Below, one piece after another: positions 21,379 to 33,436 of a DNA stretch of 64,000 bases. Every line of letters starts with the position of its first letter. The stretch's first letter is position 1. Both the position numbers and the translations under genes were made by a program. The stretch lies in contig BCJC01000001.1 of the NCBI GenBank assembly GCA_001600175.1, positions 1,196,065 through 1,260,064 on the forward strand, given 5' to 3'. The stretch is from Erythrobasidium yunnanense. Its lineage: Eukaryota > Basidiomycota > Cystobasidiomycetes > Erythrobasidiales > Erythrobasidiaceae. Under the pieces are notes generated by a model, which did no database searches, was not told where the DNA came from, and saw only the letters and a program-made list of their open reading frames with translations.

Positions 21379-24284
21379 ATGGACCTCTCGCTCAACTTTG
21401 CAGAAGCTCCAGCGTCTTCATCGTCGTCATCGCGGCTGCCAGGGAAAGCAGCGAAGGGAGGACGATGGACGGACCGAATGAAGGCGTCGCAGCAGGCCAG
21501 AAAGCAAGTCAAGAGCGCAGCATCGGCGTCGACTTCACATCAGAATAGTGGTAGTACCAGCAGCAAGAAAGCCCCGAAAGAAGCACCTCGCCAGTCAACG
21601 CAAGATCAAGCAGAACCAGCGCCTGAATTGCCGGTGAAAAAACTTCAAAGTAGCAAAAAAGCTGGAAAGGCTCGAGAACGTAGTGATAATAACGATACTG
21701 TACCACATCAAATTCACGATGCTGCACCTGCTGCCGTTGGTCCGTCTGCAAAGCGCCAAGTGATAAGCTCGCTGTTTTCCAATCTGCAAAAGGTCACACC
21801 GTCAGAAAGCAGCCAGCGACCTGATGTATCAGCTAGCACTACTCTTCTCACTCCTTCCAACGCGCCCAGCTTGGCGGATAGCTTCGCCGACATGGACATC
21901 CCGCCAGAGATAGTTGCACATCTTACGGGCAAGATGTCGCTCTCCCATCCTACTACAATACAGAAGCTAGCTGTACCTTTCCTATGCAATCCCGAGTCCT
22001 CAAAGAAGGATGCTCTACTCCAAGCGCAAACGGGATCTGGCAAGACACTGGCATATCTTCTTCCCATCATACAGGACATGTGTCAGCTCTCAGAGCATTT
22101 CGCAAAGATGGGCAAGCCAATAGAACGGAGTGTAGGAACAATGGCTATTATTCTCGTGCCAACGCGTGAGCTGGCCAACCAGATCTTCGAAGTCGCATCG
22201 AAGTTGCTGGGTTTCTCGAGCCAAGCCAAAGCCAGTCATCGCTGGATCACTCCTGGACTCCTTACTGGAGGTGCACATAGGCAGCACGAGAAGGCACGGC
22301 TGCGTAAGGGAGTGCCTCTTTTGATCGCTACGGTATGTCCGGCCGGACTGCGAAAGGCGCGAATCGTACTGACGTCTTGCAAACAGCCTGGACGTCTACT
22401 GGATCATCTGGAAACGACTAAAGCCTTTCGCATAGCAGGCGAAACCATTCGGCAATCAGCGGATGTTGCACGACCTAAGAGAACCCAGGAAGTGCAGGAT
22501 TCAGATGAGGAATTCGCTTACGAAGATCAAGAGACTTCTCATACTCCCGGCGATGCCGAAGATGGATATATATCCTCCGACGAGGACTTCGAGAGCATGG
22601 CTCGCTCGCGTTCACATCGGACCGCTGCTGCTGCCGCTGCGAAGCAGAGTAGCAAGGTCGTACCTCCCGAAGATCCCCTATTAGCCCTTCGCTGGCTCGT
22701 GCTGGATGAGGCAGATAGGTTGATGGACATGGGCTTTGAGCCGCAAATAAGCTCAATCGTCCAGCTGCTGGAGAGCCGCCTGGACACTAGAAAAGCCAAA
22801 GCAGTCAAATATGCCAATCGCGGAGCAGTCACCCATCGGTTGACTTGCAAAGCTCCCGCACAGGTACAAATAGCTGGCAGAAGGACTATACTATGTTCAG
22901 CTACGGTGGAAGAAAAAGTGGAAAAGCTGGCGGGCATTGCACTGCGCGAACCCCTACTTATCAAGGGCGATGACCGGGGCGGACCGACAAACAATGCAGG
23001 AACATCTGCTACGAAATACGCACCTCCAAGCCAGCTGGCGCAGAGATATGCGATCATCCCGCCGAAGCTCCGATTCGTCGCTCTCGTTGCCCTTCTGCGT
23101 CAAACTCTTCTGGCACCATCATCGAATGTGAAACAGAAAGTGCTGGTCTTCATGTCTTGCACAGATGCAGTAGACTTTGCTTGGACATCCCTGGGAGGCT
23201 TGAAGATGGGACGCAGCGAAGGAGGCGAGACCTCCAAATCGGCAACAGAAGCCAAAAACACAGACGGGTTAGCTGCCAAGTCGTCCCTCTTGCCCGGCAC
23301 ACCCATTTATCGACTTCATGGTAGCTTGGATCTACGAACGCGACTGGCGAGCTTGAAGAGCTTCGCGTCATCTGCAGCGGATTGCTCAGTCCTTCTCTGT
23401 ACAAGTGTTGCCGGACGGGGTCTAGACGTCGAGAATGTTAGCTGTGTCATACAATATGACCTACCTACCGAGGTGAGTGCAGGGCTTCGATTGCGTAGAC
23501 AAACCTGCTGACTCAAGTTCCTAGGGTGGTGTGAACGAATATATTCACAGAGTCGGACGTACAGCTAGAGCTGGGACGGCGGGGCAAGCTTGGGCTTTCC
23601 TGATGCCAAACGAGGTTGGCTGGGTGGACTGGGCTAAAGCAGGCATGTCGCAGCTGACAGAGCCAACCCAACGTGGAGTAAGCTTGCAGGAGACCGACGT
23701 CTCTGGTATCCTGCGCGCTGGCTTTGGAGGAGGCAAAGATACTACCGATTACGAGACGCGAGCAACGGATGTACAGATGGCATACGAGCGTTGGGTAGTC
23801 TCGGATGAGGCTGTGAGTCGTTTTTGTTTTGGCTTGTTGGGCTGGACTGATGAAGGATCTTCAGAACACCCGTTTGGCTAAAAAGGCGTTCGCGAGTCAT
23901 ATCAGGGCGTATGCCACCCATCCAAGCGAGGAAAAGCAGTTCTTCCACGTCAAGAGTCTGCATCTCGGTCATCTGGCCAAAGCTTTCGGTCTTCGGGAAG
24001 CTCCAGCTGGGATCGGCGGAGGAGGTGGTGCGTCCAAGCCCAGCTCCGAGCCAAAGGTTCTACAAACTGTCGGTCGCAAGAAGCGGAAGCATGACGAGAC
24101 TATCGAGAGCACTCCAGCTGAAGACGTCAGTGCGAATAAGCGACCAGCTATTCCAAGGTCCGGTCGGGCCCTCGAAGGGAGAGGCAAAGGGCTTCGTGGC
24201 CCCAAAGCAACCGTACGCGATGACTTCAATATCGCTAGCACCGAAGCATTGGCATCTATGCTCGTCAGCAAGAAGAAGAAATAA
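21379..24284 (+). CDS. DBP7: DEAD-box RNA helicase Dbp7
   Basis: About 915 residues, longer than yeast Dbp7. Disordered N-terminus, then Q-motif region ([11 protein letters not shown]), Walker [29 protein letters not shown] (created by removing the intron 22333-22386), [42 protein letters not shown] and [16 protein letters not shown]4217-like region follows ([12 protein letters not shown]), then a lysine-rich tail ending SKKKK. Two more introns lie near 23473 and 23812. Dbp7 acts in early assembly of the large ribosomal subunit in the nucleolus. An acidic insert (about 22490-22610) separates the PGR and DEAD motifs, as is usual for this subfamily. Confidence 0.93.
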
Positions 24285-24465
24285 GCCTCATGAATCAAAT
24301 GTTGTTGAATACATACAAAACAGCGTATTCTGGTGTCTGTTCTACTATCCTACCAGACTAGTTGCGAACACCAGCACACTTTCAAGAACGACGATTTGCA
24401 ACTCGCGCTTCAACTGGCATAGCTACCAGCAAACTGCTCTTTCCGGGAATATCGTAAGAGGACCC

Positions 24466-26240
24466 TCAATGCAGGCCCTCCAAGACGTCCTTGTCCCACA
24501 CCCAAGCGATGAACTCGGACAATGTAGCAAAGTGCTGTCCATCTACTGTCGGTAATTGGCGATTGTGGAAGTCTTTGGTAACGGCAAGCCTCGATACCAA
24601 TTGCACGGCTCCAGCTCTGGGTGCGCGAATCTGCGAATAACGGCGCAGAACTTCTGGAATCTGTTCAGGAGATGTCTTGGCCAACAATACACCCAGGACC
24701 GCTGAATCTTCAATAGCCTGGCGACAAGAACACTGTCAGCCACCCTTCAACAGACTCTACCGATGGTTCATACCATATTGACGCCTGGCGGTCCGATTAT
24801 CAGCATAAGACAACTTGTCTGCAGAGCAGGACTTACCTTGTCCGAGCGACGGTGTCATTGCATGAGCTGCATCTCCCAGTATGGCAAGTCGTCCATTCGC
24901 GTACGTGTCCAGAATCTCCCGATCTGCTATTCGCCATGTTTTGACTTGCGTATGCTGCTTCATCAGTTCTAGTATGCGTTCCACTTCTTGACATACTCCT
25001 CCAGGAGCCTTGTTTATGTTAGTCACGACTTCCTCATGGCTAGTGGCTACATCACATCAAAGGTTTGGTCAAATATGGTCACAGAGCAACTATCGATACT
25101 CACGAATGCTCCATCCAATCTCTTGCGTGCTGAACAAGCTCGGTGGGCACAGTATCACGACGTTGGCGATCGTCGAGTTGCGGATAGGATAGACCACTAC
25201 CCTGAATGGTCCGGTGCTATACATGCTATGACGTTTCATTAATGGAGCCAGGCATTCCTCTCGGGAGAAGAGGTCCGCATCGAGCTGAAATCGATATGCA
25301 TATGCAGCTGTGACGAGCTGGATCCAGTGATCGGTCAGCTTGTAGCACGGGAGGGCATCTACCCACTGCCTACATTGTCTTTGTCCGGGACCATCATACT
25401 GCGACACACAGTCTTAACTCCGTCAGCGCCCAATATCACATCTCCCTGCAGTATACGACCGTCTTCCAGGGTTACGATTCCCCTTTCCGCATCGATTTCA
25501 GTGACCTTGGATCCATTGACAATTTGAAGCCTTTCGCCGCAAGTGCGCTTAACTTCTGACAAGATTGCAGCCTGCAAATCGCCCCGATGCACATGCAGCC
25601 ATCCTCCACGCCTGCCACAACCGAAATCAGCGAGACGGTTTCGTTCACCACCCATACTCACTTCTCCACTTCAGCAGCCGTACTGGTCTTTGCTGCATCT
25701 ACGAGTACGAAGCCAAAGATCAGCATGAAATTAGGCGGAGAGGCGCCAGGTTTGGCTCACCATCTCTGACTTGGCCAATTCGCAGATCAAGATCGGCGCC
25801 GCCGCCCTGCAATCCTACTTTAATTTTGAGCGGTGTGGTGCAGTTTAGTACCTACCGGTGATGAATCCCCTAACCCGGCAGCCTCGAAGTCCATGAATTT
25901 TCGCATAAGCTTCATTCCGTTTGGCATAATAGTCCTGTTCGCTGAGTTGAGCAATCGGGCTTCTACATAGTGCAATGACCTACAGTCCTGCTGAGTAGTT
26001 ATCAGCAAGCAGTATAAACCATGTCGTTATGTATGGCTTGCGGTCTCACCGGCGCCGACTTCGGATATGATCTCTGCTCTTTCCACGAGCGTGATTTCAT
26101 GCTCCCCATTGGCGTAATGCTGTAAGCTAAGGGCAGCAGCCAAACCGCCCAAACCGCCTTTGGCGTGTTCCAGGTGTCAGACACGTACGTCAAGACGCCC
26201 AATCTGCCTTACAGCCAACGATGATCACTTTGAGAGGCAT
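24466..26240 (-). CDS. FAD-dependent monooxygenase (salicylate-hydroxylase-like)
   Basis: Starts MPLKVIIVG, spliced to GLGGLAAALSLQHYANGEH, giving a GxGxxG FAD-binding fold with a following acidic ERAEII. Mid-protein: HRGDLQAAIL and GADGVKT (the DG motif). Late: GRLAILGDAAHAMTPSLGQ, the second FAD motif (GD). Ends VWDKDVLEGLH. About eight introns. The fold is that of group A flavoprotein hydroxylases which use NAD(P)H and O2 to hydroxylate aromatic substrates; the substrate here is unknown. No biosynthetic-cluster partners are adjacent, so a catabolic or detoxifying role is as likely as any. Confidence 0.85.
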
Positions 26241-26463
26241 TGAGAGCGAATGCGGCACAGGCAAGCAAGGTACAGAGGTTGGCGAGCCCCAGAGCTGAGA
26301 GCAAGCAGGTCAAGGAGGCCCACATCGGAACCCGCCCGATATGGGCTTAAAACAAAACGCAACCGTAAAATCCGAGCAATAAGGAGAAATGTGTAAAGAA
26401 TGCACAACAATGAGGATCGAAGACGTCTGGCATTGAAAAGGAAGGCTCCAATCACGACGCGAA

Positions 26464-28503
26464 CTAGTCATACAGGACATGGGCCTCGGCTGTCTGTTGT
26501 AGAAGACGCCTACGGGCCGTCTTGCCGCTCTCTGGCTCCCCTTGCAATTCCTTCCGAAGCATATCTATCTGCTTCATTAAGACCTCAGGGAACGACAGCT
26601 TCTTTTGCTCATCCCCGGCCAGAGTCAACAGGGCCGACACGCTTTTTAACGAAAGTAAGTCATGAGCTGCATATGACTGGAAGTGGCTTACAATGCTTCC
26701 TTCAAGTAGGCGAAGCTAAAGCCGTCTGTCTTGTCAGCTACGCGTTCTGGCAGTTCGCGAGGAAAATCGATCCTCTCGTTCGCCTTGAGCTTGTTCTGCC
26801 AATAGAGCGCGTAGGATATGCGTTCTGGGCGGCTTGGATTACCAAATATGCTGCCAGCGCTGTTAGCTGACTGTCTCCCCATTTAGTGCATCGCACTCAC
26901 TATTTTCGATCGAAGCGAGACGGTCGATTCGACAGAGCGGGATCAAGGCGATCAAAGTGATTAGTCGTCCCGATCAGAAGTAGTCCGTCGTTATCTTCGA
27001 TACCGTCGACCTGGTTTAGGAAAAAGGCTCGATTCTGTTTCGTTATGAGGGAGTCCAAATCTTCGAAGATGAGAAGACATGGCGCTTCTTGCCGAGCGCG
27101 CCCAAAGATCATGCTTATACCTAATGTGGAACCATTCTCAGTGCGAGCAGAGATCGTCCACGAGTGCCTGACCCAGTTCATCGCCGGCGTATGCTGGATA
27201 CGCAATGTGAGTTCTAGTCATCAAAGAAGCGGCAGTACTTACTATGGAAGCTCCGGACGTATAGTAAGGGGAGCTTTACATCTTTCATGATCGCTCGCAA
27301 GCTTGTCGTTTTACCGTTCCCAGGCGGCTACGGTAGACGTGAGTGTTGGCCGGAGGCAACAAGTAGATGCACACATACTCCGAGGAATATCAAGCCTCTC
27401 TTCCAGCTGACGCCCAAGTCCTTGTAGACTTTCTCCGAAGCATAGAATGATCGGTATTCATGCTGCAACGCGGCTTTCATGTCTTCACTGAGAATAACGT
27501 CCGACCAATCAGACTAGAGAGGGCCTTTAAGTACTCGCATATACTCGAAAAAGAAGAGCACGTACCTTCTGCACAGATTCCCATAAGCTAGCATCCTTAT
27601 CCCAATAGCCCTGATCATAGACGAGCACAACATTGTTCGTGGCAGAAGCGAAGCGTCCGACTTCAAGAATAAGAATATCCGCAGCAGTTTCGGCGTCAAC
27701 CTGCGCATTGCCAGTGAAACGCGTTTCCCTGTCAGTTTCCAGCGAAGAAGGCAGAGATCGGACGATGATGTGCGTTTGAAATCGCAGGACAAAGGTGTTC
27801 TCGACCCACTGCGATATGTCACTGATTGTACCATGGAAGGAAGCTAGAGCTCACGTTTGTTAGGTAGAGATCCAGTTCTACGCCCTTCCAAATTACACGA
27901 AAGCCCGCGTACTTGAAGTCGACACCTACATCACCACTTCCAGACCTCTTGCGATAAGGCTGCAAATATTCTTTGTATACGATGAGCTCATTTGGAATCG
28001 GTGTGAGGCTGATGAACGATGCATGGCTAGGGTCAAGGAGGTAGCTATAGAAGGCAGGAGCATGCAGTTGCGTTACTGTATAAGATAAAGCGGTCGTGTC
28101 GTTGCATCCTGGCTTGAATGCTTCGTAGAGATATGTCGCAGGCACCTGGGCCTGCCCGGAGACTGTAGGAATAGATGGGCATCAGGGCCTTGACGAGATG
28201 CGTGATGCCCGAAATGATGACTCTGCTGACAGTGTGTAGCAAATAGATCTTTCTTGGATGTAACGCCGAGGTTGGCTGCCTGACTTGCTGGTCCACTCCG
28301 CATAAGAGCTTGATAGTCAAGGAGCGAAGCATACGACTAGAACCTATCTCTTCAGTATGTTCTGATAGCGTAGCGCTCGTATTTCGTACCTTCGTATCCC
28401 GGGGACCTGCACCATCCGGATCCGTGATTTGCGACCTCGTGGCATTCACAAAAGCTATGGAGTATGCGAGAATCCAGCATATAGTCAGAGTTCTCACGAA
28501 CAT
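26464..28503 (-). CDS. BCS1-like mitochondrial AAA ATPase
   Basis: Starts MFVRTLTICWILAYSIAF, a hydrophobic segment that could anchor it in a membrane. A BCS1 N-terminal-type region follows (FRVIWKGVELDLYL, LRFQTHIIVRSLP). The AAA module has Walker A PPGNGKTTS (near 27330), Walker B CLLIFEDLDSLI, GTTNHFDRLDPAL and a second region of homology reading RPSRFDRK where most relatives have RPGRxD. C-terminus HVLYD. Bcs1 inserts the Rieske protein into complex III. Many fungi have several BCS1-like paralogues of unknown role; the divergent arginine-finger region and sequence suggest this is one of those rather than Bcs1 itself. Confidence 0.8.
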
Positions 28504-28634
28504 CGTATCTGCGAAAAGTGAAGCTGCGCGCAAAGGCAAAGTTGGTGAAAGGATACGAGTATATCTGGATTTAGGGTATGTAACGATACACCATGTCACT
28601 TCTGCTGCACACATTCTATTAAGTCCAATAGCCT

Positions 28635-29740
28635 TCACTGCTTGTGCATGTCTTGCCGCATCTCTAGGAACCGCCGCCATTCGTCTTCGGGCATTTCGTA
28701 CGTATGCCTCGATTCGTCCGGAAAGCTTCTATCTCCGACTTCCTCTACATACTCAGCAATTGCCTTTGGTATAATCTCGGAAAGCTTGATGTACTTCTTG
28801 CAGAAACGCGGCACGCGCTCCGTCACGCCCAGCATGTCGGACTGCACTAGCACCTGTCCTGAACAATGCGAAGAAGCGCCAATGCCTGAGCGGTGAGAGC
28901 ATTAGATTAGCTAAACACGCAGGAAAGGACCTGATTTACCAATTGTCGGTATGCGGAGATCTTCGGTGAGCGTCTTGGCCAGGAGTGCTGGAACCGCCTC
29001 TACAAGAACTGCAAATGCTCCAGCGGCTTGTAGGGCCAGAGCCTGCTCCGTCACCTTGACAGCGGATTCTGCTGTCTTTCCCTGCACACGAAAGCCAGAC
29101 AATGCAGACTGACTCGAAAGTCAGCTGGATGCTTGTAGAAGCAGACGCAGGCCCTCACCTGTCGTTGCGGCATCAAGCCAATGTGCGCCATTACGGGTAT
29201 ACCCATGTCTACCAAGCGTGTCACAAGAGGGACAACGTCGTGACCTCCTTCGATCTTGACAGCCTCCATACCGCCTTCGCGCATCAAGCGGATAGCATTC
29301 GTAATACCCAATTCCAACGATGGCTGATGGCTGCCAAAGGGCATGTCTCCGATGAGCAGAGGTGCTTTGGATCCTCGTGCTACCGCTCTGCAGTGATAGA
29401 GCATCTCTTCCATGCCAATCTCTGTAGTTGACGGATACCCGCAAGCAACCATAGCCAGAGAGTCGCCCACCAGACAAATGTCGGCTCCTGCTTCGTCCAC
29501 AAACCTTCCAGTCGGGAAGTCGTAGGCTGTAACCATGCTGATGGGAGCTCGAGATAGATACTTTTGCTGCAATGCGCGAATGGTGACTTTTTTGCGCGAC
29601 TTGGGGGCAGCCGATTCCGGCGGTCGTGAGCTGTAGGAACGAATATGCCGGAGAGCAGAGGAGCCAGCAGGACGAGGAGATAGGAGGAAGGATTGAGGCA
29701 GGATCATTATAGCCGGTGATTTGGAAAGTGTACGCATCAT
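28635..29740 (-). CDS. panB: 3-methyl-2-oxobutanoate hydroxymethyltransferase
   Basis: First committed enzyme of pantothenate (coenzyme A) synthesis (yeast Ecm31). The N-terminus [15 protein letters not shown]...RSYSS looks like a mitochondrial presequence; an alternative in-frame ATG lies at 29770. Core motifs: [73 protein letters not shown], then [30 protein letters not shown] and [13 protein letters not shown]. Ends EMRQDMHKQ. Metal-binding DS/D and E residues are present. Three to four introns. Confidence 0.93.
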
Positions 29741-30139
29741 GGCCGGAGCAGCATGCCTGTACATCTGCATCAGATAATCATACTCACACTACGCTTTGCG
29801 AGTATCCTACCAGATTTTCTTCGCAAAAGAGCGACGATTTTCGAGGCCGAACCAGCGTCAGAAAAGAGGTATTGACTCGTCGGCCTCCAAAGTGGTACGA
29901 CTGGTGACAGATGTGGTAATATCTTTGACTTGTTTCGTGACTGAGTGATTCTGCAAAGGTTCCTGGGGCTTTCTTTGATACTTACGAGAGCGAAAGAAGC
30001 CTCTCGAGGGTTTACCTTCTTGCAATATTCTAGCTTCTTAGGGAAGAACAACGCTGAACAGATTACACAAGGTTCTGCGAACATATAATACTGCATATCT
30101 ACTGCCGGCGAACCTCACTGCTCGTGCTGGAGGACCACA
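29741..30139. promoter_or_regulatory. Divergent promoter panB / 2OG oxygenase
   Basis: About 400 bp between two divergent starts. No specific binding site was recognised. Confidence 0.4.
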
Positions 30140-31361
30140 ATGCTCCAAGACGGTCCGGGAAACCCGATAACTATCAGCTATGCAGACCTTTTGGCAGAAA
30201 ATACATCCCATCTTGATGAAGCCATCCTTAAAGCTTTTGGATCTGGCCCAGACTGTCTGGGATTGATAGTCTTGCGAGACCTACCGCGCGAGTTTGCCCA
30301 GTTGCGAGAGAATGCCCTCAGAGCATCAGCTCGCTTCGCACAAGACACGCCAGAAAAGTCGAGAGAAAAGTATACAGACCCTGAGAGTAGCTACTCTTTC
30401 GGTTGGTCGCATGGAAAGGGTCAGCTCTTCCCCTCTCGCATCAGGCATGGAGTCAAACAAGGAAGCTGAGAGTGAACGCACTCTTACAGAGATCATGAAT
30501 GGGAAGCCGGATACGCTTAAAGGCAGTTACTACGCAAATCCGACAATCGATGATCCAGATGTGTCGGAAGCCGAAAGGAAAGAGCAACCCTCATATCTGA
30601 GATGCAACATATGGCCCAGCGAGGAGGACTGCCCAGGTTTTGAAAAGTCGTTCAAGGAGCTTGCGCAGTTTATGACGGAGACGGGAAAGCGATTGGCCAA
30701 AGCTTGCGATAACCTGGTAGCGGCACATAGCAGTACCAAGTCTATCGAATCCATGATTGCCGACAGTCGGTGTTCCAAAGCGAGACTCCTACATTACTAT
30801 CCTCCAAATGGTCAGATCATACGCCTCGCCCACGATGCCGAGGCATCGAAAGAGCATCCTTCCGATTCGAAGCAACAAGACTCGTGGTGCGGAACACACA
30901 ACGACCACTCCCTTCTGACAGCGCTATGCCCTGCAATGTATCTCTTCCACCCTTCACCAGCCATCGGCGCTGATCCCTTGGCTGTACCGGCACCCACAGC
31001 GAGTGCAGGTCTCTTCATACATACTAGAGCGGGCAAGACAGTCAAAGCCAGCTTTCCGGCTGACTGTCTGGCCTTTCAGACTGGTGAAGCTCTCCAGCTG
31101 CTCACTCAAGGCGAGTTGCAGGCAACTCCTCACTTTGTTGGTGCGGGAAGTGAAGGACCGATACTTCCAGCAGTCACGCAGGCGATTCGTGACAAGATAG
31201 TGAAAGATCAGCAATGGAAGGGTGTTACAGAGGGGACCATCAGTAGGGAGACTATGGCCGTATTTTTGCAGCCGGATATTCAGGCAAAGCTCAGTGATAG
31301 TGAGACGTTTGGCCAGTTTACGAAACGTATTCTGGAAGAGCATTATTCAGAGGGCGTGTAG
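30140..31361 (+). CDS. 2-oxoglutarate/Fe(II) oxygenase, isopenicillin-N-synthase-like
   Basis: Two exons; the intron lies just after FGWSHGK (about 30417-30466). About 390 residues. N-terminal DIOX_N-like part contains GLIVLRDLP. The iron ligands appear as the HxD of CGTHNDHSLLTAL and a distal histidine in ELQATPHFV. Between them is LFIHTRAGKTVKASFPADCL. The family couples 2-oxoglutarate decarboxylation to substrate oxidation. The sequence matches a conserved fungal/plant group with GWSHGK and KGSYYANP motifs rather than gibberellin or penicillin enzymes. Substrate unknown. Confidence 0.8.
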
Positions 31362-31471
31362 CATAATTACTAGGGAATAGAACGTCTATCTTCTCATCGC
31401 CAGTTTGCACGCGCCTGTCTTTCTTTCCCGCACGAATCCAGAACCTCGCTTCTTTCATGGGCGCACGATAG

Positions 31472-33063
31472 ATGAGCGGTACAGGCCCCGGGAAGACAGC
31501 GGCTGCAGTCCACGATGGCGCGCGAACCAAGAAGAAGCCCTACCCTATGTGCCTACTATTCCCTATCCCAGAACTTTTGGCTGTCTATTTGGTCGGCTTT
31601 TGATGTTCGCTGACCTGAATGCTGTTCCTCAAGGTATCTGGGCGGAGTTGCTGGTGAGCCGGGACGACATACTGACCACGACCAAGCTCGTCCGCTAAGC
31701 CGGGGTGTTATTATCGCAGCTTCGGTCGCGGCAGTAGCTACGCATCCTCTGGATCGTAGGTTCGCCTACACTTGCGTAAGATCAGTGACTGATACACCGC
31801 TACACAGTCGCAAAAGTGTAGGAATATTGTCTGCTGCAAGAAGAGCCAAGCATCTGATATCCGAGAAAGCCGAATGCAGACTAGCAAGACCCATTCCATG
31901 TTCACGACCCTAACGCAGTCTATCAAGACTGATGGTATGCATGTTCTTTTCGTCGCATACTGAGTCTGATAAGGTTATGGTACAGGCTTGATGCGAGGAG
32001 CATACGCTGGCCTAAGCGCCAGCTTGCTGCGTCAAATGTACAAGCATCCTCCTTCTGAAACGCTCCACAGCTGATACGATGCCTCAGGACCTACTCAATG
32101 ACCCGCTTTGCCGTCTACGACAAGGTGAAAGCTGCTCTCACAGGCGACAGCAAGGCCCCGCCCTTATGGAAGCTTGCTGTTGCTGGCTCGATAGCAGGAG
32201 CCGCAGGAGGAGGTCAGTACAAGGAGCTCCATACTACAGCACGCTCAGACTAACGATCGAATGTAGTTGCAGGAAATCCTGCAGATATCGTGTTGGGTAT
32301 TTGGCTAGTACAGCTCTTATCTACAATCTCCGATCTCACTTCCTCTTTGACAGTGCGCATGATTGGCGACGTCAATCGAGCGCCCAATGAACGCCTGAAC
32401 TATCGCCATGCGTAAGTTGCCTAGCCAGATTCCCCTTATCTTACTAATGGCTTGGGCATGCAGCGGCGAGGGCGTACTGCATATCGTTCGCAAGGAGGGC
32501 TACGGCGCTCTCTTTCGTGGCATAGGGCCTAATGTCGCCCGAGCAGTCCTCATGAACGCTAGTCAGCTGGCTACGTGAGCGTATTGTGTTGGACTCGATA
32601 TACAACGCTGAGTGTGTCTTTCTTTGCAGATATGACTTCTTCAAGGCCCTCTTACTGAAGACAAGCATGTTCAACGATGGTTTGGGAACCCACTTCACTG
32701 CAGGTCTTCTCGCAGTAAGGGCTCATTAGCACGTCAGGACCGACAGCTGTGACTGACTGTTCTTGACAGGGTACGGTAGCAACGACAGTCTGCTGTCCCT
32801 TTGATGTAGTCAAATCTAGAATCATGAACTCCTCTCAGCATGAAGGGGTGAGTGAGCCAGTGCAGTCTGAGCCTGCTTTCTGACGTGGTCTACCACAGGT
32901 ACTCCAAGTCGTGCGGAAAAGCTTCGCGCAAGAAGGACTGGCCTGGACAATGCGAGGCTTTGTTCCTGCTTTCATACGTCTGGCTCCAAATAGCCTTATC
33001 ATCTTCCTAACCCTAGAACAGCTGCGGCATCTCGTTGATGTATCTCGCGGAGCGAAAGCATAA
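31472..33063 (+). CDS. DIC1: Mitochondrial dicarboxylate carrier
   Basis: SLC25 carrier with about eight introns. N-terminus MSGTGPGKTAAAVHDGARTK. Splicing gives YPMYLGGVAASVAAVATHPL, then DLAKVRMQT, the first carrier signature. Repeat 2: AGNPADIVLVRM. Repeat 3: CCPFDVVKSRIMN. C-terminus RLAPNSLIIFLTLEQLR and GAKA. Spacing of the first helix matches yeast Dic1 once the 66-nt intron ending in tcgcag (near 31716) is removed. The protein exchanges malate, succinate and phosphate across the inner membrane. Confidence 0.88.
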
Positions 33064-33436
33064 TTTCTTGTGCAGTCGATTGGGCAGTCTTGTAATGCTG
33101 CTGAGTCCATGCTTGCAGTACTCGGTTGTTAGGGCTGACGTGCGCGGCCTGATGCACCCGTGCCCTTCCGCAACGCCGCTAGAATGCTACTTCGCAGCGC
33201 CTGAAGTCTGGCTCGTTGCTTCGCGACGCGACGTCATTTAACATCTAACAGGAATCGAGACTTTGGGTGCAGAAACTTCTTCATTATCCTTACACCAGTC
33301 TAGCATACATTTGCTGAACGAGCGTGAGAACGATGGGAGGTATAGATAATGAAAGTGTCCTTCGAGCTGTAGTGTAACGATCTGCTCGGTTGTATGTCTA
33401 ATGAGGATTGTAAGAATACATGGTCATCTTGTCTGC
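33064..33436. other. Convergent 3' spacer
   Basis: About 370 bp between the stop codons of DIC1 and FKS1. No gene seen. Confidence 0.4.

Noticed and set aside
31655-31725. A possible 33-nt ultra-short intron in the dicarboxylate carrier
   Set aside because: A 66-nt intron ending at tcgcag gives GGVAASVAAVATHPLD with exactly the spacing of yeast Dic1, so no ultra-short intron is needed.
5290-33063. A mitochondrial gene cluster
   Set aside because: Several mitochondrial proteins occur here but on both strands, with separate promoters and unrelated genes between; chance proximity is the simpler view.
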